Below, piece by piece: positions 44,573 to 52,869 of a stretch of 64,000 nt of DNA. Location of the stretch: contig NZ_JAJALI010000001.1 of assembly GCF_020523795.1 (NCBI RefSeq), forward strand, positions 372,001 through 436,000, in the 5' to 3' direction. This DNA is from Ancylobacter sp. Lp-2. Its GTDB lineage: Bacteria; Pseudomonadota; Alphaproteobacteria; Rhizobiales; Xanthobacteraceae. Below the pieces are notes generated by a model. The model was given only the letters and a program-made list of their open reading frames with translations. It did not search any database and was not told the origin of the DNA. Both the position numbers and the translations under genes were made by a program. The number at the start of each line of letters is the position of its first letter. Positions within the stretch are counted from its first letter, which is position 1.

Positions 44573-45793
44573 TCAGATACCCTGTTCGGCAAAGCTGCGC
44601 GGCGCCGGGCTGGCGATCTGGGTGCCGCCGCTGGCGATGCGCATGACCGCGAGGCCGCGCTGGTTGGTACCGTCGGCGCGGAATCGGAACACGCCGTCAA
44701 TGCCGCTGAAGCCCGACGGGTTCTGGATCGCGGTGTCGTTCAGCCCCACCTCGCCGCCGGTATTGACCAGCGCCGCCATCAGCGAGACCGCGTCATGCGC
44801 CAACGTGGCGGTGCGCACCGGCTTCTGGCCGAAACGGGCTTCGTATCGCTGTGCGAAGGTGCGGAAGCCGGCCGGATCCGGGGCGGCGAAGATGCCGCCC
44901 TGCAACTGTGGCACGTTGAACAGGGCCGAATTGTCCCACAGGCCGGTGCCGATCAGCTGCTTGCCGGCCAGATTGACGCCCGCGCCGGACAGCCCCTGCA
45001 GGAGCTGTGGCACGGCGTCGCCGGAATCCGGCAGGAACAGCGCATCCGCCTGCATGGCGGAGGGTGCGAGACGACGGATGGCTTCGGCAGACTGGCCGGG
45101 TGCGTAACGTTCGAGCCCCACCACCCGGCCGCCGGCCGCCGGCACCGCCTCGCGGAAGGCGGCCTCGACCACCGAGCCATAGGCGTTGTCCGGCAGCAGC
45201 GCCGCATAGGCGCGCCGGCCGCTCGTCGAGGCGTAGCGCACCGCCCGCACCACGTCGGTCTGCGGCAGGAAGGAGAGGAGATAGACGCCGCGCGTCGCCA
45301 CATTGGTGTCGGTGGAAAAGCCGACCAGCGGGACATTGCGGGTGCGGGTCACCTGCCCGGCGGAAGCGACGGTATGGGCGAAAAGCGGCCCGATGACCGC
45401 CCTCGCCCCCTCGTCGAGCGCCTGCTGCGCCGCCGTCTGCGCGCCGGGGCCGGTGCCGCCGTCATCCTTGACGACGAGCTGGATGTTGGCGCCGGTGAAC
45501 TCGGCGATCGCCATGTCGGCGGCGTTCTTCAAAGATTGGGCGGCGATGCCGGCATTGCCGCTCGCGCCGAGCGGCAGGATGAGGCCGATGCGCACCGAGC
45601 CGGCGCCGAGCGTGTTGGCCGGCTGTGCGGGAACGGCGGGAGCCGGCGGCAGGGCAGCCTGCGGCGGCGGCGAGTCCGGCATCGAGCCGCAGGCAGCGAG
45701 CGTCGCGCCGCCGGCCATGAGCAGGAAGCCGCGACGGCTGTGGCGGAGGGCGGCGCGGGCGCCGGTCTGCACCTTCGTATCTGGCTCGGTCAT
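44573..45793 (-). CDS. LpoA-like penicillin-binding protein activator lipoprotein
   Basis: A 406-residue periplasmic-binding-fold protein. The N-terminus shows both a twin-arginine motif (SRRGFLL) and a lipobox, LAAC, with Cys near residue 35, suggesting Tat export then lipidation. The body resembles Leu/Ile/Val-binding-type folds (RIGLILPLGASG, LVVKDDGG, AVIGPLFAHTV), the LpoA/YraM family that activates penicillin-binding proteins. It is divergent from rsmI, as in the order generally, and convergent with hemW. Confidence 0.87.
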   Translation of the reverse strand: MTEPDTKVQTGARAALRHSRRGFLLMAGGATLAACGSMPDSPPPQAALPPAPAVPAQPANTLGAGSVRIGLILPLGASGNAGIAAQSLKNAADMAIAEFTGANIQLVVKDDGGTGPGAQTAAQQALDEGARAVIGPLFAHTVASAGQVTRTRNVPLVGFSTDTNVATRGVYLLSFLPQTDVVRAVRYASTSGRRAYAALLPDNAYGSVVEAAFREAVPAAGGRVVGLERYAPGQSAEAIRRLAPSAMQADALFLPDSGDAVPQLLQGLSGAGVNLAGKQLIGTGLWDNSALFNVPQLQGGIFAAPDPAGFRTFAQRYEARFGQKPVRTATLAHDAVSLMAALVNTGGEVGLNDTAIQNPSGFSGIDGVFRFRADGTNQRGLAVMRIASGGTQIASPAPRSFAEQGI

Positions 45794-45960
45794 TGCCTCG
45801 TCGGGTGGCTGAGCGGGCATATGTAACTCTTGTAGGATGCCGGGCGGCCGCCTGTCACGCCGCGTGGGCCGAGAAACGGCGCAAAAAGCCCGACATATCC
45901 CCTCTCGTGAAGCCCTGCGGGCATGACGGCACCGCTCTCGCCTTCTAGAATGGCGACACG

Positions 45961-46866
45961 ATGACCCAGCCGCCCGCCGATGCCCCCCGATCCTTCCGCC
46001 TGGTCGGCCAGAACGTGCCGGCGCCCCGCCTCGAAGCGGGGCTGCATGTGGTGGCCACCCCGATAGGCAATCTCGGCGACGTCACCGTGCGGGCGCTGGA
46101 GACGCTGGCCGGCGCCGATCTCGTTGCCTGCGAGGACACGCGGGTGACGCGACGCCTGCTTGATCGTTACGGCATCGAAACGCCGCTGGTCGCCTATCAC
46201 GATCACAATGCCGCCAGCATGCGGCCGCGCCTGCTGGCGCGGCTGGAAGCGGGGGCGGCGGTGGCACTGGTGTCGGATGCCGGCACGCCGCTGGTCTCCG
46301 ATCCCGGCTACAAGCTGGTGGAAGCGGCGATCGAGGCGGGGTTCCGCATCATCCCGCTACCGGGTGCCTCGGCCAGCCTCGCGGCGCTGGTGGCGGCAGG
46401 CCTGCCGACCGATCGCTTCCTGTTCGACGGCTTCCTGCCGCAGAAGGGCGGAGCCCGCCGCACGCGCATCGCCGAGCTGTCGGTGATCCCCGCGACGCTG
46501 GTGCTGTATGAGAGCGGGCCGCGCCTGCCGGAGAGCCTCGCCGATCTCGCCGCCGGGCTGGGGGAGCGGCGGGCCGCGGTGTGTCGCGAGCTCACCAAGA
46601 CCTTCGAGGAGGTGCGGCGCGGCTCCCTCCCGGAGCTGGCCGCGCATTATGCCGAGGCCGGTCCGCCGCGTGGCGAGATCGTGCTGGTGATCGGTCCGCC
46701 GGGGGCGAGCGAGGCGAGCGACGCCGATATCGATGTCGCGCTGCGCCGGGCGCTGGCCAGCCTCTCGCTGAAGGACGCCGCCGCCACGGTGGCCGCGGCC
46801 ACCGGTCGCCCACGCCGCGACGTCTATGCGCGGGCACTGGCGCTGCAGGCGGAAGCGGACGAATGA
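45961..46866 (+). CDS. rsmI: 16S rRNA (cytidine-1402-2'-O)-methyltransferase RsmI
   Basis: A 301-residue tetrapyrrole-methylase-fold enzyme. Signatures are LHVVATPIGNLGDVTVRALE (about 29-48), CEDTRVTRRLLDRYGI and ALVSDAGTPLVSDPGY. The residues before 25 are an unconserved extension. It overlaps yraN by four bases. Confidence 0.97.
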   Translation: MTQPPADAPRSFRLVGQNVPAPRLEAGLHVVATPIGNLGDVTVRALETLAGADLVACEDTRVTRRLLDRYGIETPLVAYHDHNAASMRPRLLARLEAGAAVALVSDAGTPLVSDPGYKLVEAAIEAGFRIIPLPGASASLAALVAAGLPTDRFLFDGFLPQKGGARRTRIAELSVIPATLVLYESGPRLPESLADLAAGLGERRAAVCRELTKTFEEVRRGSLPELAAHYAEAGPPRGEIVLVIGPPGASEASDADIDVALRRALASLSLKDAAATVAAATGRPRRDVYARALALQAEADE

Positions 46867-47225
46867 CCGCGCCGAAGCCGACGGCGTTCTCGCGCGGCCT
46901 TGCTGCCGAGGAGACCGCCGCCCGGCTGCTGGAGAAGCAGGGCTTCGCCATTCTGGCGCGGCGCGCGCGCACGCCGCGTGGCGAGATCGACCTGATCGCC
47001 CGCCGCGAGGATCTGCTGCTGTTCGTGGAAGTGAAGGCGCGTTCGGGCCTGCGGGCGGCCGCCGAATCGGTGCTGCTCCGCCAGCGCCGGCGCATCGCCG
47101 CGGCGGCGGAAATCTGGCTCGCCGCGCATCCCGAGCTGGCCGGCCTCGACATGCGGCTCGACGTGGTGCTGCTGGCGCCGGGGCGTGCGCCGGTGCATCT
47201 GCCGGGCGCCTTCGAGGCGGAGTGA
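46863..47225 (+). CDS. YraN family protein (UPF0102, nuclease-like)
   Basis: A 120-residue restriction-endonuclease-fold protein. The family motifs are GLAAEETAARLLEKQGF, the RGEIDLIARR block with Asp, and FVEVKARSG (E-V-K). Function is unknown but linked by synteny to rRNA modification and Holliday-junction-like substrates. It overlaps rsmI and is followed by gshB after 113 bases. Confidence 0.9.
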   Translation: MTAPKPTAFSRGLAAEETAARLLEKQGFAILARRARTPRGEIDLIARREDLLLFVEVKARSGLRAAAESVLLRQRRRIAAAAEIWLAAHPELAGLDMRLDVVLLAPGRAPVHLPGAFEAE

Positions 47226-47233
47226 ACCTCCTG

Positions 47234-47274
47234 CGCCAGGCCTGGCGTTACGGATGCGTGGCGCCGGCCGGCGC
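47234..47274. repeat. Two tandem GC-rich perfect palindromes
   Basis: CGCCAGGCCTGGCG (47234-47247) and GCGCCGGCCGGCGC (47261-47274), each a perfect 14-bp palindrome, lie between yraN and gshB. There is no T-run. They could stop or protect the yraN transcript or bind a regulator of gshB; the purpose is unknown. Confidence 0.5.
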
Positions 47275-47338
47275 GAGGCGGTAAACAGGGGGCGAATGCC
47301 GCTTGTGCGGCCCCTCCTCCCTTGGGACGTCAGCATCC

Positions 47339-48280
47339 ATGAGCCTCAACGTCGCCGTCCAGATGGACCCGATCGACCGCATCAACATTGCCGGCGATTC
47401 GACCTTCGCCCTCATGCTCGAAGCCCAGGCGCGCGGGCACTCCCTGAGCTATTACACGCCCGATACCCTCGCCATGCGCGACGGCGAGGTGTTCGCCACC
47501 GTGCAGCCGGTCGAGGTGCGCGACGTCAAGGGCGACCATTTCACCCTCGGCGACAAGCAGCGGCTGCGGGTCGATAGCTTCGACGCCATCCTGATGCGCC
47601 AGGATCCGCCCTTCGACATGCACTACGTCACCGCCACCCACCTGCTTGAGCGGGTGCATCCGAAGACGCTGGTGGTGAACGATCCCGCCCATGTGCGCAA
47701 TGCGCCGGAGAAGATCTTCGTCACCGAGTTCCCCGAGCTGATGCCGCCGACGCTGATCACCCGCGACATCGAGGAGATCAAGGCGTTCCGCGACGAGTTC
47801 GGCGACATCGTGGTGAAGCCGCTCTACGGCAATGGCGGCGCGGCGGTGTTCCGCCTCACCCGCGACGACCTGAATTTCGGCTCGCTCTACGATCTGTTCG
47901 CCACCACCTTCCGCGAGCCCTGGGTGGTGCAGCGCTTCATTCCCGAGGTCACGCAGGGCGACAAGCGCATCATCCTGGTGGATGGCGTGTTCGCTGGCGC
48001 GGTCAACCGTGTGCCAAGCGCCGGCGACCTGCGCTCCAACATGGTGCGCGGCGGCGCGGCGAAGGAAACCGACCTCACGCCGCGCGAAAGGGAGATCTGC
48101 GAGGCGCTCGGCCCGTCGCTGAAGGCGAGGGGACTGCTGTTCACCGGCATCGACGTGATCGACGGCAATCTCACCGAGATCAACGTCACCTCGCCGACCG
48201 GCATCCGCGCCATCCGCCGGCTGGGCGGCCCGGATATCGCGGCGCTGATCTGGGACGCGATCGAGGCGAAGCGGAGCTGA
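47339..48280 (+). CDS. gshB: Glutathione synthetase
   Basis: A 313-residue ATP-grasp enzyme joining gamma-glutamylcysteine and glycine. [31 protein letters not shown] (N-terminal binding domain), [27 protein letters not shown] and [16 protein letters not shown] are diagnostic. A bidirectional terminator follows ten bases after the stop. Confidence 0.98.
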   Translation: MSLNVAVQMDPIDRINIAGDSTFALMLEAQARGHSLSYYTPDTLAMRDGEVFATVQPVEVRDVKGDHFTLGDKQRLRVDSFDAILMRQDPPFDMHYVTATHLLERVHPKTLVVNDPAHVRNAPEKIFVTEFPELMPPTLITRDIEEIKAFRDEFGDIVVKPLYGNGGAAVFRLTRDDLNFGSLYDLFATTFREPWVVQRFIPEVTQGDKRIILVDGVFAGAVNRVPSAGDLRSNMVRGGAAKETDLTPREREICEALGPSLKARGLLFTGIDVIDGNLTEINVTSPTGIRAIRRLGGPDIAALIWDAIEAKRS

Positions 48281-48289
48281 CAAGCAAAA

Positions 48290-48314
48290 GGCGCCGTCCG
48301 GCCCGGACGGCGCC
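48290..48314. terminator. Bidirectional terminator between gshB and the DUF1150 gene
   Basis: A perfect 11-bp stem (48290-48300 with 48304-48314) and a three-base loop lie between convergent genes. On the minus strand it is followed by TTTTGCTTG, a Rho-independent terminator for the heat-shock operon; on the plus strand there is no T-run, but the hairpin directly follows gshB. Confidence 0.85.
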
Positions 48315-48350
48315 CTGCGCATTCAGTGGCCTCGAAATGGCCTTGCCGGC

Positions 48351-48632
48351 TCAGTGCACGCTGACCGTGACCAGCTCGTTCTCCATCGCCGAGGCGATAG
48401 CCGCCTCGCGGCTGTCGGTGAGCATCATCGGCGTGCCGTCGGCGGCATGCAGCGTGAACAGCTTGAGCCCCGGCTCCAGCCGCGCCTGCGGGAACATGCG
48501 GGCAGCGTCCGCCGAATCGATCGGGCGCACATAGGCGATATGGCCGCCACCGAGACTGGCGAAGGCTTCCGGCGTCAGGGCGTCGGGCGCGCCGCCGGTG
48601 GCGGCGGTATCGAGGGTGAATTCATTGGTCAT
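48351..48632 (-). CDS. DUF1150 family protein
   Basis: A 93-residue soluble protein. The motifs are GGGHIAYVRPI, a LEPGLKLFTLHAADGTPM segment, and the ending VTVSVH, matching DUF1150, which commonly sits beside small heat-shock genes in Hyphomicrobiales. It follows hsp20 by 45 bases and so should be induced with it. Function unknown. Confidence 0.82.
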   Translation of the reverse strand: MTNEFTLDTAATGGAPDALTPEAFASLGGGHIAYVRPIDSADAARMFPQARLEPGLKLFTLHAADGTPMMLTDSREAAIASAMENELVTVSVH

Positions 48633-48677
48633 GGTCCGCGACTCCTTGTCCTAGCTGTCGAGACCGGCTCTGGGCAC

Positions 48678-49100
48678 TCACTCGTCGGCTGATATAGCGA
48701 TACGCCTGACCACCCGTTCCGGTTCCGGCCGGATGAGATCAACCGACAAAAGACCGTTCTTCAGTTCGGCGCCGATGACATGCATGCCCTCGGCCAGCAC
48801 GAAGGTGCGCTGGAACTGGCGGGCAGCGATGCCCCGGTGAAGAAAGGTCCGCTGCGGCTCCTCGGCCTGACGGCCGCGGATGACGAGCTCTTTCTCCTCG
48901 AGCGTCACATCCAGCTGGTCGCGGGGGAAGCCGGCGACCGCCAGCGTGATGCGCAGCCGTTCCGGTTGGCCGGGTACGGCGATGCGTTCGACATTGTAGG
49001 GCGGGTAGCCGTCCGAGCCCTTTGCGACCCGATCCAGCGCCCGCTCCACCTCATCGAACCCGAGCAGGAAGGGGCTCGACAGCGTGGGAATGCGCGACAT
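48678..49100 (-). CDS. Small heat-shock protein (Hsp20/IbpA family)
   Basis: A 140-residue chaperone with an alpha-crystallin domain (about 35-125: YNVERIAVPG, ITLAVAGFPRDQLDVTLEEKELVIRGRQ, FLHRGIAARQFQRTFVLAEGMHVIGAELKNGLLSVDL), an N-terminal FDEVERAL segment, and no long tail. It holds unfolding proteins for DnaK and ClpB. Its leader carries a ROSE-type thermometer and a sigma-32-like promoter. Confidence 0.94.
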   Translation of the reverse strand: MSRIPTLSSPFLLGFDEVERALDRVAKGSDGYPPYNVERIAVPGQPERLRITLAVAGFPRDQLDVTLEEKELVIRGRQAEEPQRTFLHRGIAARQFQRTFVLAEGMHVIGAELKNGLLSVDLIRPEPERVVRRIAISADE

Positions 49101-49106
49101 GCTCCC

Positions 49107-49130
49107 AAAGTCCTTGTCCGAAGCGACTTT
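49107..49130 (-). promoter_or_regulatory. ROSE-type RNA thermometer hairpin covering the hsp20 ribosome-binding site
   Basis: Read on the minus strand, AAAGTC-G-CTT pairs with AAGGACTTT across a CGGAC loop: nine base pairs with one bulged G. The strand opposite the AAGGA ribosome-binding site reads TCGCT, matching the ROSE consensus U-Y-G-C-U with its conserved bulged G. AAGGA ends ten bases before the hsp20 ATG. A second hairpin lies just upstream at 49138-49158 (GGGA/TCCC and CCCC/GGGG arms). Melting at high temperature would free translation of hsp20. Confidence 0.7.
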
Positions 49131-49169
49131 GCAGTGTGGGACCCCCGAGGGGCATCCCGTTGCATCGAG

Positions 49170-49198
49170 ATATGGGCAGGAGCGTACCGGCGCGCAAG
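49170..49198 (-). promoter_or_regulatory. Sigma-32 (RpoH)-like promoter of hsp20
   Basis: CTTG (49198-49195), an 18-base spacer and CCCATAT (49176-49170) match the RpoH pattern CTTG-N17/18-CYTATNT closely (one -10 mismatch; CCCATNT in enterics). A start near 49163 gives a leader of about 60 bases holding exactly the two hairpins. Confidence 0.6.
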
Positions 49199-49259
49199 AT
49201 GCCGCCCGGCCGGGATGTTGGCCGGCATCGCGATGGAGGAGTGAGGGCGCTCGGCAGGC

Positions 49260-50279
49260 TTAGGCGGCGTGGCGCTCGCCATTCATGCCGAAATGGCAGA
49301 GATAGCGCGGATCGATGCGCTCGATCGGCAGCACGATCAGCACGTCGGTGGTGCCGAACTGATGGTCGATCACCGCGTCCTGGCCGATCTGGGCGCCGAG
49401 GCGCAGATAGCCCTTGATCAGCGGCGGCAGCTCGTTGAGCGCCCTCTTGGCGTCAAGAGCGTCCTTGGCCACGCCGTCCATGCCGGCGGCGCGGCCGGGC
49501 AGGGCGCGGGCGCGCCATTCCGGATCGGACGGGGCGAAATGATGCAGGAAGGCCAGCGGGCGCTCCAGCGCCAGCGGGTCGGTGCCCTCCAGGCTGGCGC
49601 AGCCGAACATCACGTCGATGCCGTGCTGGCGCACATAGGCCCAGATGCCGTGCCAGAGCAGCTCGACCGTGCGCTTGGTGCGGTAGGAGCTGAGCACGCA
49701 GGAACGACCGAGCTCCAGGAAGCGGTGGTGCGGATGGCGGGCGAGCAGGGGAGCGATGTCGAACTCGCCGGCGGTGTAGAAGCCGCCATGGCGGTTGGCG
49801 ATCTCCTGCCGCAGCAGGCGGTAGGTGCCGACCACCGCCGGCACCCGGCGGCCGCGCACCAGCCGGCAGGCGTCATGGTCGAGCACCAGCAAATGGTCGC
49901 AAATGGCGTCGAAGCCGTCGAAGTCCCGCCGCGCCAGCCGGGCGGCGGCGCTGGGCAGCGCCGACATCTCCTCGTAGAACACCTGGTAGCGCAGCCGTTG
50001 CGCCCGGCGGACGTCGGCGGCGGTACGGGCGAGGCGCACCTCCAGCGAGCCGATGCGGCCGAGGCTCTCCGGCCCCGGGGCGGGGCGGGTCTCGCGGTGG
50101 CGCAGGCCGGAATAGGAGCGCAGCGCCGGCATCAGCCGTGAGGGCGCCAGCGGGCCGGCCAGGCGGCGCATCGGTTCGGCGATGTGGGGAGCCAGCGAGG
50201 AAGGCAAGACCAGACGCAGCGCCGAAGCGAAGGGATTCGGCGTCGTAACGGCCGCATCGTCGGCAAAGTAACGCGTCAT
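49260..50279 (-). CDS. OlsB-like GNAT-family N-acyltransferase
   Basis: A 339-residue acyltransferase. The core (about 75-325) shows LEVRLARTAADVRRAQRLRYQVFYEEM, FDAICDHLLVLD, VGTYRLLRQE and FLELGRSCVLSSYRTKRTVELLW, as in ornithine-acyl-ACP N-acyltransferase (OlsB) and hemolysin-like relatives. The N-terminal 70 residues are a less conserved extension. OlsB makes lyso-ornithine lipid; the acceptor here is not certain. No olsA is adjacent. Confidence 0.85.
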   Translation of the reverse strand: MTRYFADDAAVTTPNPFASALRLVLPSSLAPHIAEPMRRLAGPLAPSRLMPALRSYSGLRHRETRPAPGPESLGRIGSLEVRLARTAADVRRAQRLRYQVFYEEMSALPSAAARLARRDFDGFDAICDHLLVLDHDACRLVRGRRVPAVVGTYRLLRQEIANRHGGFYTAGEFDIAPLLARHPHHRFLELGRSCVLSSYRTKRTVELLWHGIWAYVRQHGIDVMFGCASLEGTDPLALERPLAFLHHFAPSDPEWRARALPGRAAGMDGVAKDALDAKRALNELPPLIKGYLRLGAQIGQDAVIDHQFGTTDVLIVLPIERIDPRYLCHFGMNGERHAA

Positions 50280-50461
50280 GGCGTGCCCCTGAAACTGTCG
50301 CGCATCATAGTTTCAAGCGACGACAGAATCACGTTTTTCCAACGGCGATGTGACAGATAAGGCAGTGGCATGCATCGCTGGCTTCGACACATGCGATGAA
50401 TGCTCCGCCGCCCGGCGGCTACCGTCGTTCCCGCAAGTAACCCTGCCGATGATTAGCCGGC

Positions 50462-51181
50462 TCATACATGCAGGAACCGATCCTTGAGGCCGGGGTCGGC
50501 GCGAAAGGCGGCGGTGTCGCCGCTCCAGGCGACGCGGCCCTTCTCCAGTATGACGTGCCGGTCGGCGATCCGTGCCAGCGCGTCGGCATGCTTGTCGATG
50601 ACCAGAATGGCGAGGCCGGCCTGCTTGAGCCGTTCGAGGCAGGCCCAGATCTCGGTGCGAATCAGCGGGGCCAGCCCCTCGGTCGCCTCGTCGAGGATCA
50701 CCAGCCGGGGATTGGTCATCAGCGCCCGGCCGATGGCGAGCATCTGCTGCTCGCCACCGGAGAGCTGGCTGCCGAGGTGGCGCTGGCGTTCGGCGAGGCG
50801 GGGCAGCAATTCATAGATCGCAGCCAGCGTCCATTCCGGTGCCTTCGGCCGGCCGTCGCGTCCCGTCGCGGCAGGGCGGGCGGTGGCGATCAGGTTTTCG
50901 CGCACGCTCAAGGTCGGAAAGACACGCCGGCCTTCCGGCACCAGGCCGATGCCGGCATTGGCGATCCGGTAGGGTGGCAGGCCGAGGATCGGGCGCCCGG
51001 CGAAGGAGATGGCGCCGCCACTGGCCGGCAGCAGGCCCATGACGGTCTTCACCGTCGTGCTCTTGCCCATGCCGTTGCGCCCCATCAGCGCCACCGCCTC
51101 GCCGGCGCCGACGCTGAGCGAGACGCCGAACAGCACCTGGTTGCCACCATAGCCGGCCGTGACGTCGGAGAGCTCGAGCAT
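50462..51181 (-). CDS. livF: Branched-chain-type ABC transporter ATPase (LivF-like)
   Basis: A 239-residue ABC ATPase. Walker A is GRNGMGKSTT (near 35), the Q-loop region and SQLSGGEQQ signature (about 135) and LVILDEATEGL Walker B are present; GLVPEGRRVFPTLSVREN is typical of LivF. It is the last gene of the importer on the minus strand, starting one base after livG. Confidence 0.93.
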   Translation of the reverse strand: MLELSDVTAGYGGNQVLFGVSLSVGAGEAVALMGRNGMGKSTTVKTVMGLLPASGGAISFAGRPILGLPPYRIANAGIGLVPEGRRVFPTLSVRENLIATARPAATGRDGRPKAPEWTLAAIYELLPRLAERQRHLGSQLSGGEQQMLAIGRALMTNPRLVILDEATEGLAPLIRTEIWACLERLKQAGLAILVIDKHADALARIADRHVILEKGRVAWSGDTAAFRADPGLKDRFLHV

Positions 51182-51937
51182 CTACACCTCCTCGCCGAGA
51201 TAGGCGGCGCGTACGGCGGCGTCGGCGCGGATGGCATCCGGCGGGCCGGAGGCGATGATCCGGCCTTCGACCAGCACGCTGATGCGGTCGGCGAGCGCGA
51301 AGACGGCATGCATGTCGTGCTCGACTAGCAGGATCGCCGCCTGCCCGGCGAGCCGGCGCAGCACCGCGATCATCGCCTGCGTCTCCGCCTTGCCAAGCCC
51401 GGCCATCGGCTCGTCCAGCACCATCAACTTCGGGCGCGCGACCAGCGCCATGGCGAGCTCCAGCTGGCGCTTCTCGCCATGGCTGAGCCGGCCGGCGGGA
51501 ATATCGGCCCGCTCCGCCAGGCCGGTTTCCGCGAGTGCGGCGATGGCGGCGGCGTTCAGGCCCGCGTCGCGGCTGGCGGGGGCGAGGAAGCGGAAGCTCG
51601 ACCCCTCCAGCGCCTGGGCGCATAGCGCGACATTCTCCAGCGCGCTGAAGCCGCCGATCAGCCGGGTGATCTGGAACGAGCGGGCGAGGCCGCGATGCAC
51701 GCGCCGGTGCGGCCTCTCCACGGTGACGTCGGCGCCGTCGAGGAGGATGCGGCCGGAATCGCTCGGGATCTCGCCGGCGATCTGGCCGATCAGCGTGGTC
51801 TTGCCGGCGCCGTTGGGCCCGATCAGCGCGTGGGTTTCGCCCGGCGCGACATCGAGCCAGACATCGTCGCTCACCCTGAGCCGGCCATAGTGCTTCACCA
51901 GCCCCTGGAGCTGCAGGATCGGGCGCGGGGCGGTCAT
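51182..51937 (-). CDS. livG: Branched-chain-type ABC transporter ATPase (LivG-like)
   Basis: A 251-residue ABC ATPase. Walker A is GPNGAGKTTLIGQIAGE (near 38), signature LSHGEKRQLE, Walker B KLMVLDEPMAGL, and SFQITRLIGGFSALENVALC is typical of LivG. It overlaps livM by four bases. Confidence 0.93.
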   Translation of the reverse strand: MTAPRPILQLQGLVKHYGRLRVSDDVWLDVAPGETHALIGPNGAGKTTLIGQIAGEIPSDSGRILLDGADVTVERPHRRVHRGLARSFQITRLIGGFSALENVALCAQALEGSSFRFLAPASRDAGLNAAAIAALAETGLAERADIPAGRLSHGEKRQLELAMALVARPKLMVLDEPMAGLGKAETQAMIAVLRRLAGQAAILLVEHDMHAVFALADRISVLVEGRIIASGPPDAIRADAAVRAAYLGEEV

Positions 51938-52869
51938 CGCGTTCCCCTGCCGAGCAGGCGGGCGAGTCCGTCGCGTCCCGCCAGTGCCGCCAGCACCAGC
52001 AGCGGGCCGAAGATCAGCCGCCAGTGCTCGGTGAACTCCGCCAGCCATTCCTCGAGCAGCACCACGCCGGCGGCGCCGAGCACCGCGCCGTGCAGCGAGC
52101 CGGTGCCGCCCAGCACCACCATGACGATGAACTCGCCCGAGCGCTGCCACGACAGATAGGCCGGGCTGACGAACTCGGTGAACTCGGCATAGAGCCCGCC
52201 GGCGAGCCCGGCTATGCCACCGGCGATGACGAAGGCGACCAGCCGGTAGGCTGTGATCGGGAAGCCGGCGGCGATCACCCGCCGCTCGTCCTCGCCGCCG
52301 GCCCGCAGCACCCGGCCGAAGCGCGAGGCGACGATGGCGCGGCCACCGAGATAGACGAGCGCCAGCAGCGCCAGCACCACATAATGGAAGCTCAGCGGCG
52401 ATCCGAACGGATCGGTGCCGAGGAAGGTGGCGCGCGCCGGCAGGCTCAGCCCGTCGTCGCCGCCATAGGCCGAGAGGCTGGTGGCGGTGAAGAACAGCAT
52501 CTGTCCGAAGGCCAGCGTGATCATGATGAAATACACGCCGCGGGTGCGCAGCGAGACCGCGCCGATCGGCAGCGCCAGCGCCGCACCGGCGAGGATGGCG
52601 GCGCCGATCAGCAGCGGCGCGCTGGTAAAGCCGTGCGTCGACAGGATCCCGACCGCATAGGCGCCGGCGCCGAAGAAGGCGGCATGGCCGAAGCTGACCA
52701 GCCGTCCATAGCCGAGGATCAGGTCGAGCCCGATCGCCGCGATGGCGAGGCACATGATGCGGATGGCGAGGTTCACCGTATAGACGTCGCCGCCGGTGAC
52801 GACCGGCACCAGGGCGAAGCCGGCGCCGAGGAGCAGCGGAAGCAGGGAGCGCCGGGCGGATATGCTCAT
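51934..52869 (-). CDS. livM: Branched-chain-type ABC transporter permease (LivM-like)
   Basis: A 311-residue permease with about nine or ten transmembrane helices. ILGYGRLVSFGHAAFFGAGAYA and the RRVIAAGFPITAYRLVAFVIAGGIAGLAGGL block are the LivM signature. It overlaps both livH and livG by four bases. Confidence 0.93.
   Translation of the reverse strand: MSISARRSLLPLLLGAGFALVPVVTGGDVYTVNLAIRIMCLAIAAIGLDLILGYGRLVSFGHAAFFGAGAYAVGILSTHGFTSAPLLIGAAILAGAALALPIGAVSLRTRGVYFIMITLAFGQMLFFTATSLSAYGGDDGLSLPARATFLGTDPFGSPLSFHYVVLALLALVYLGGRAIVASRFGRVLRAGGEDERRVIAAGFPITAYRLVAFVIAGGIAGLAGGLYAEFTEFVSPAYLSWQRSGEFIVMVVLGGTGSLHGAVLGAAGVVLLEEWLAEFTEHWRLIFGPLLVLAALAGRDGLARLLGRGTR

Noticed and set aside
50405..50420. 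GCCGC/GCGGC stem downstream of livF as a terminator
   Set aside because: Only a five-base stem with no T-run, common by chance at this GC content.
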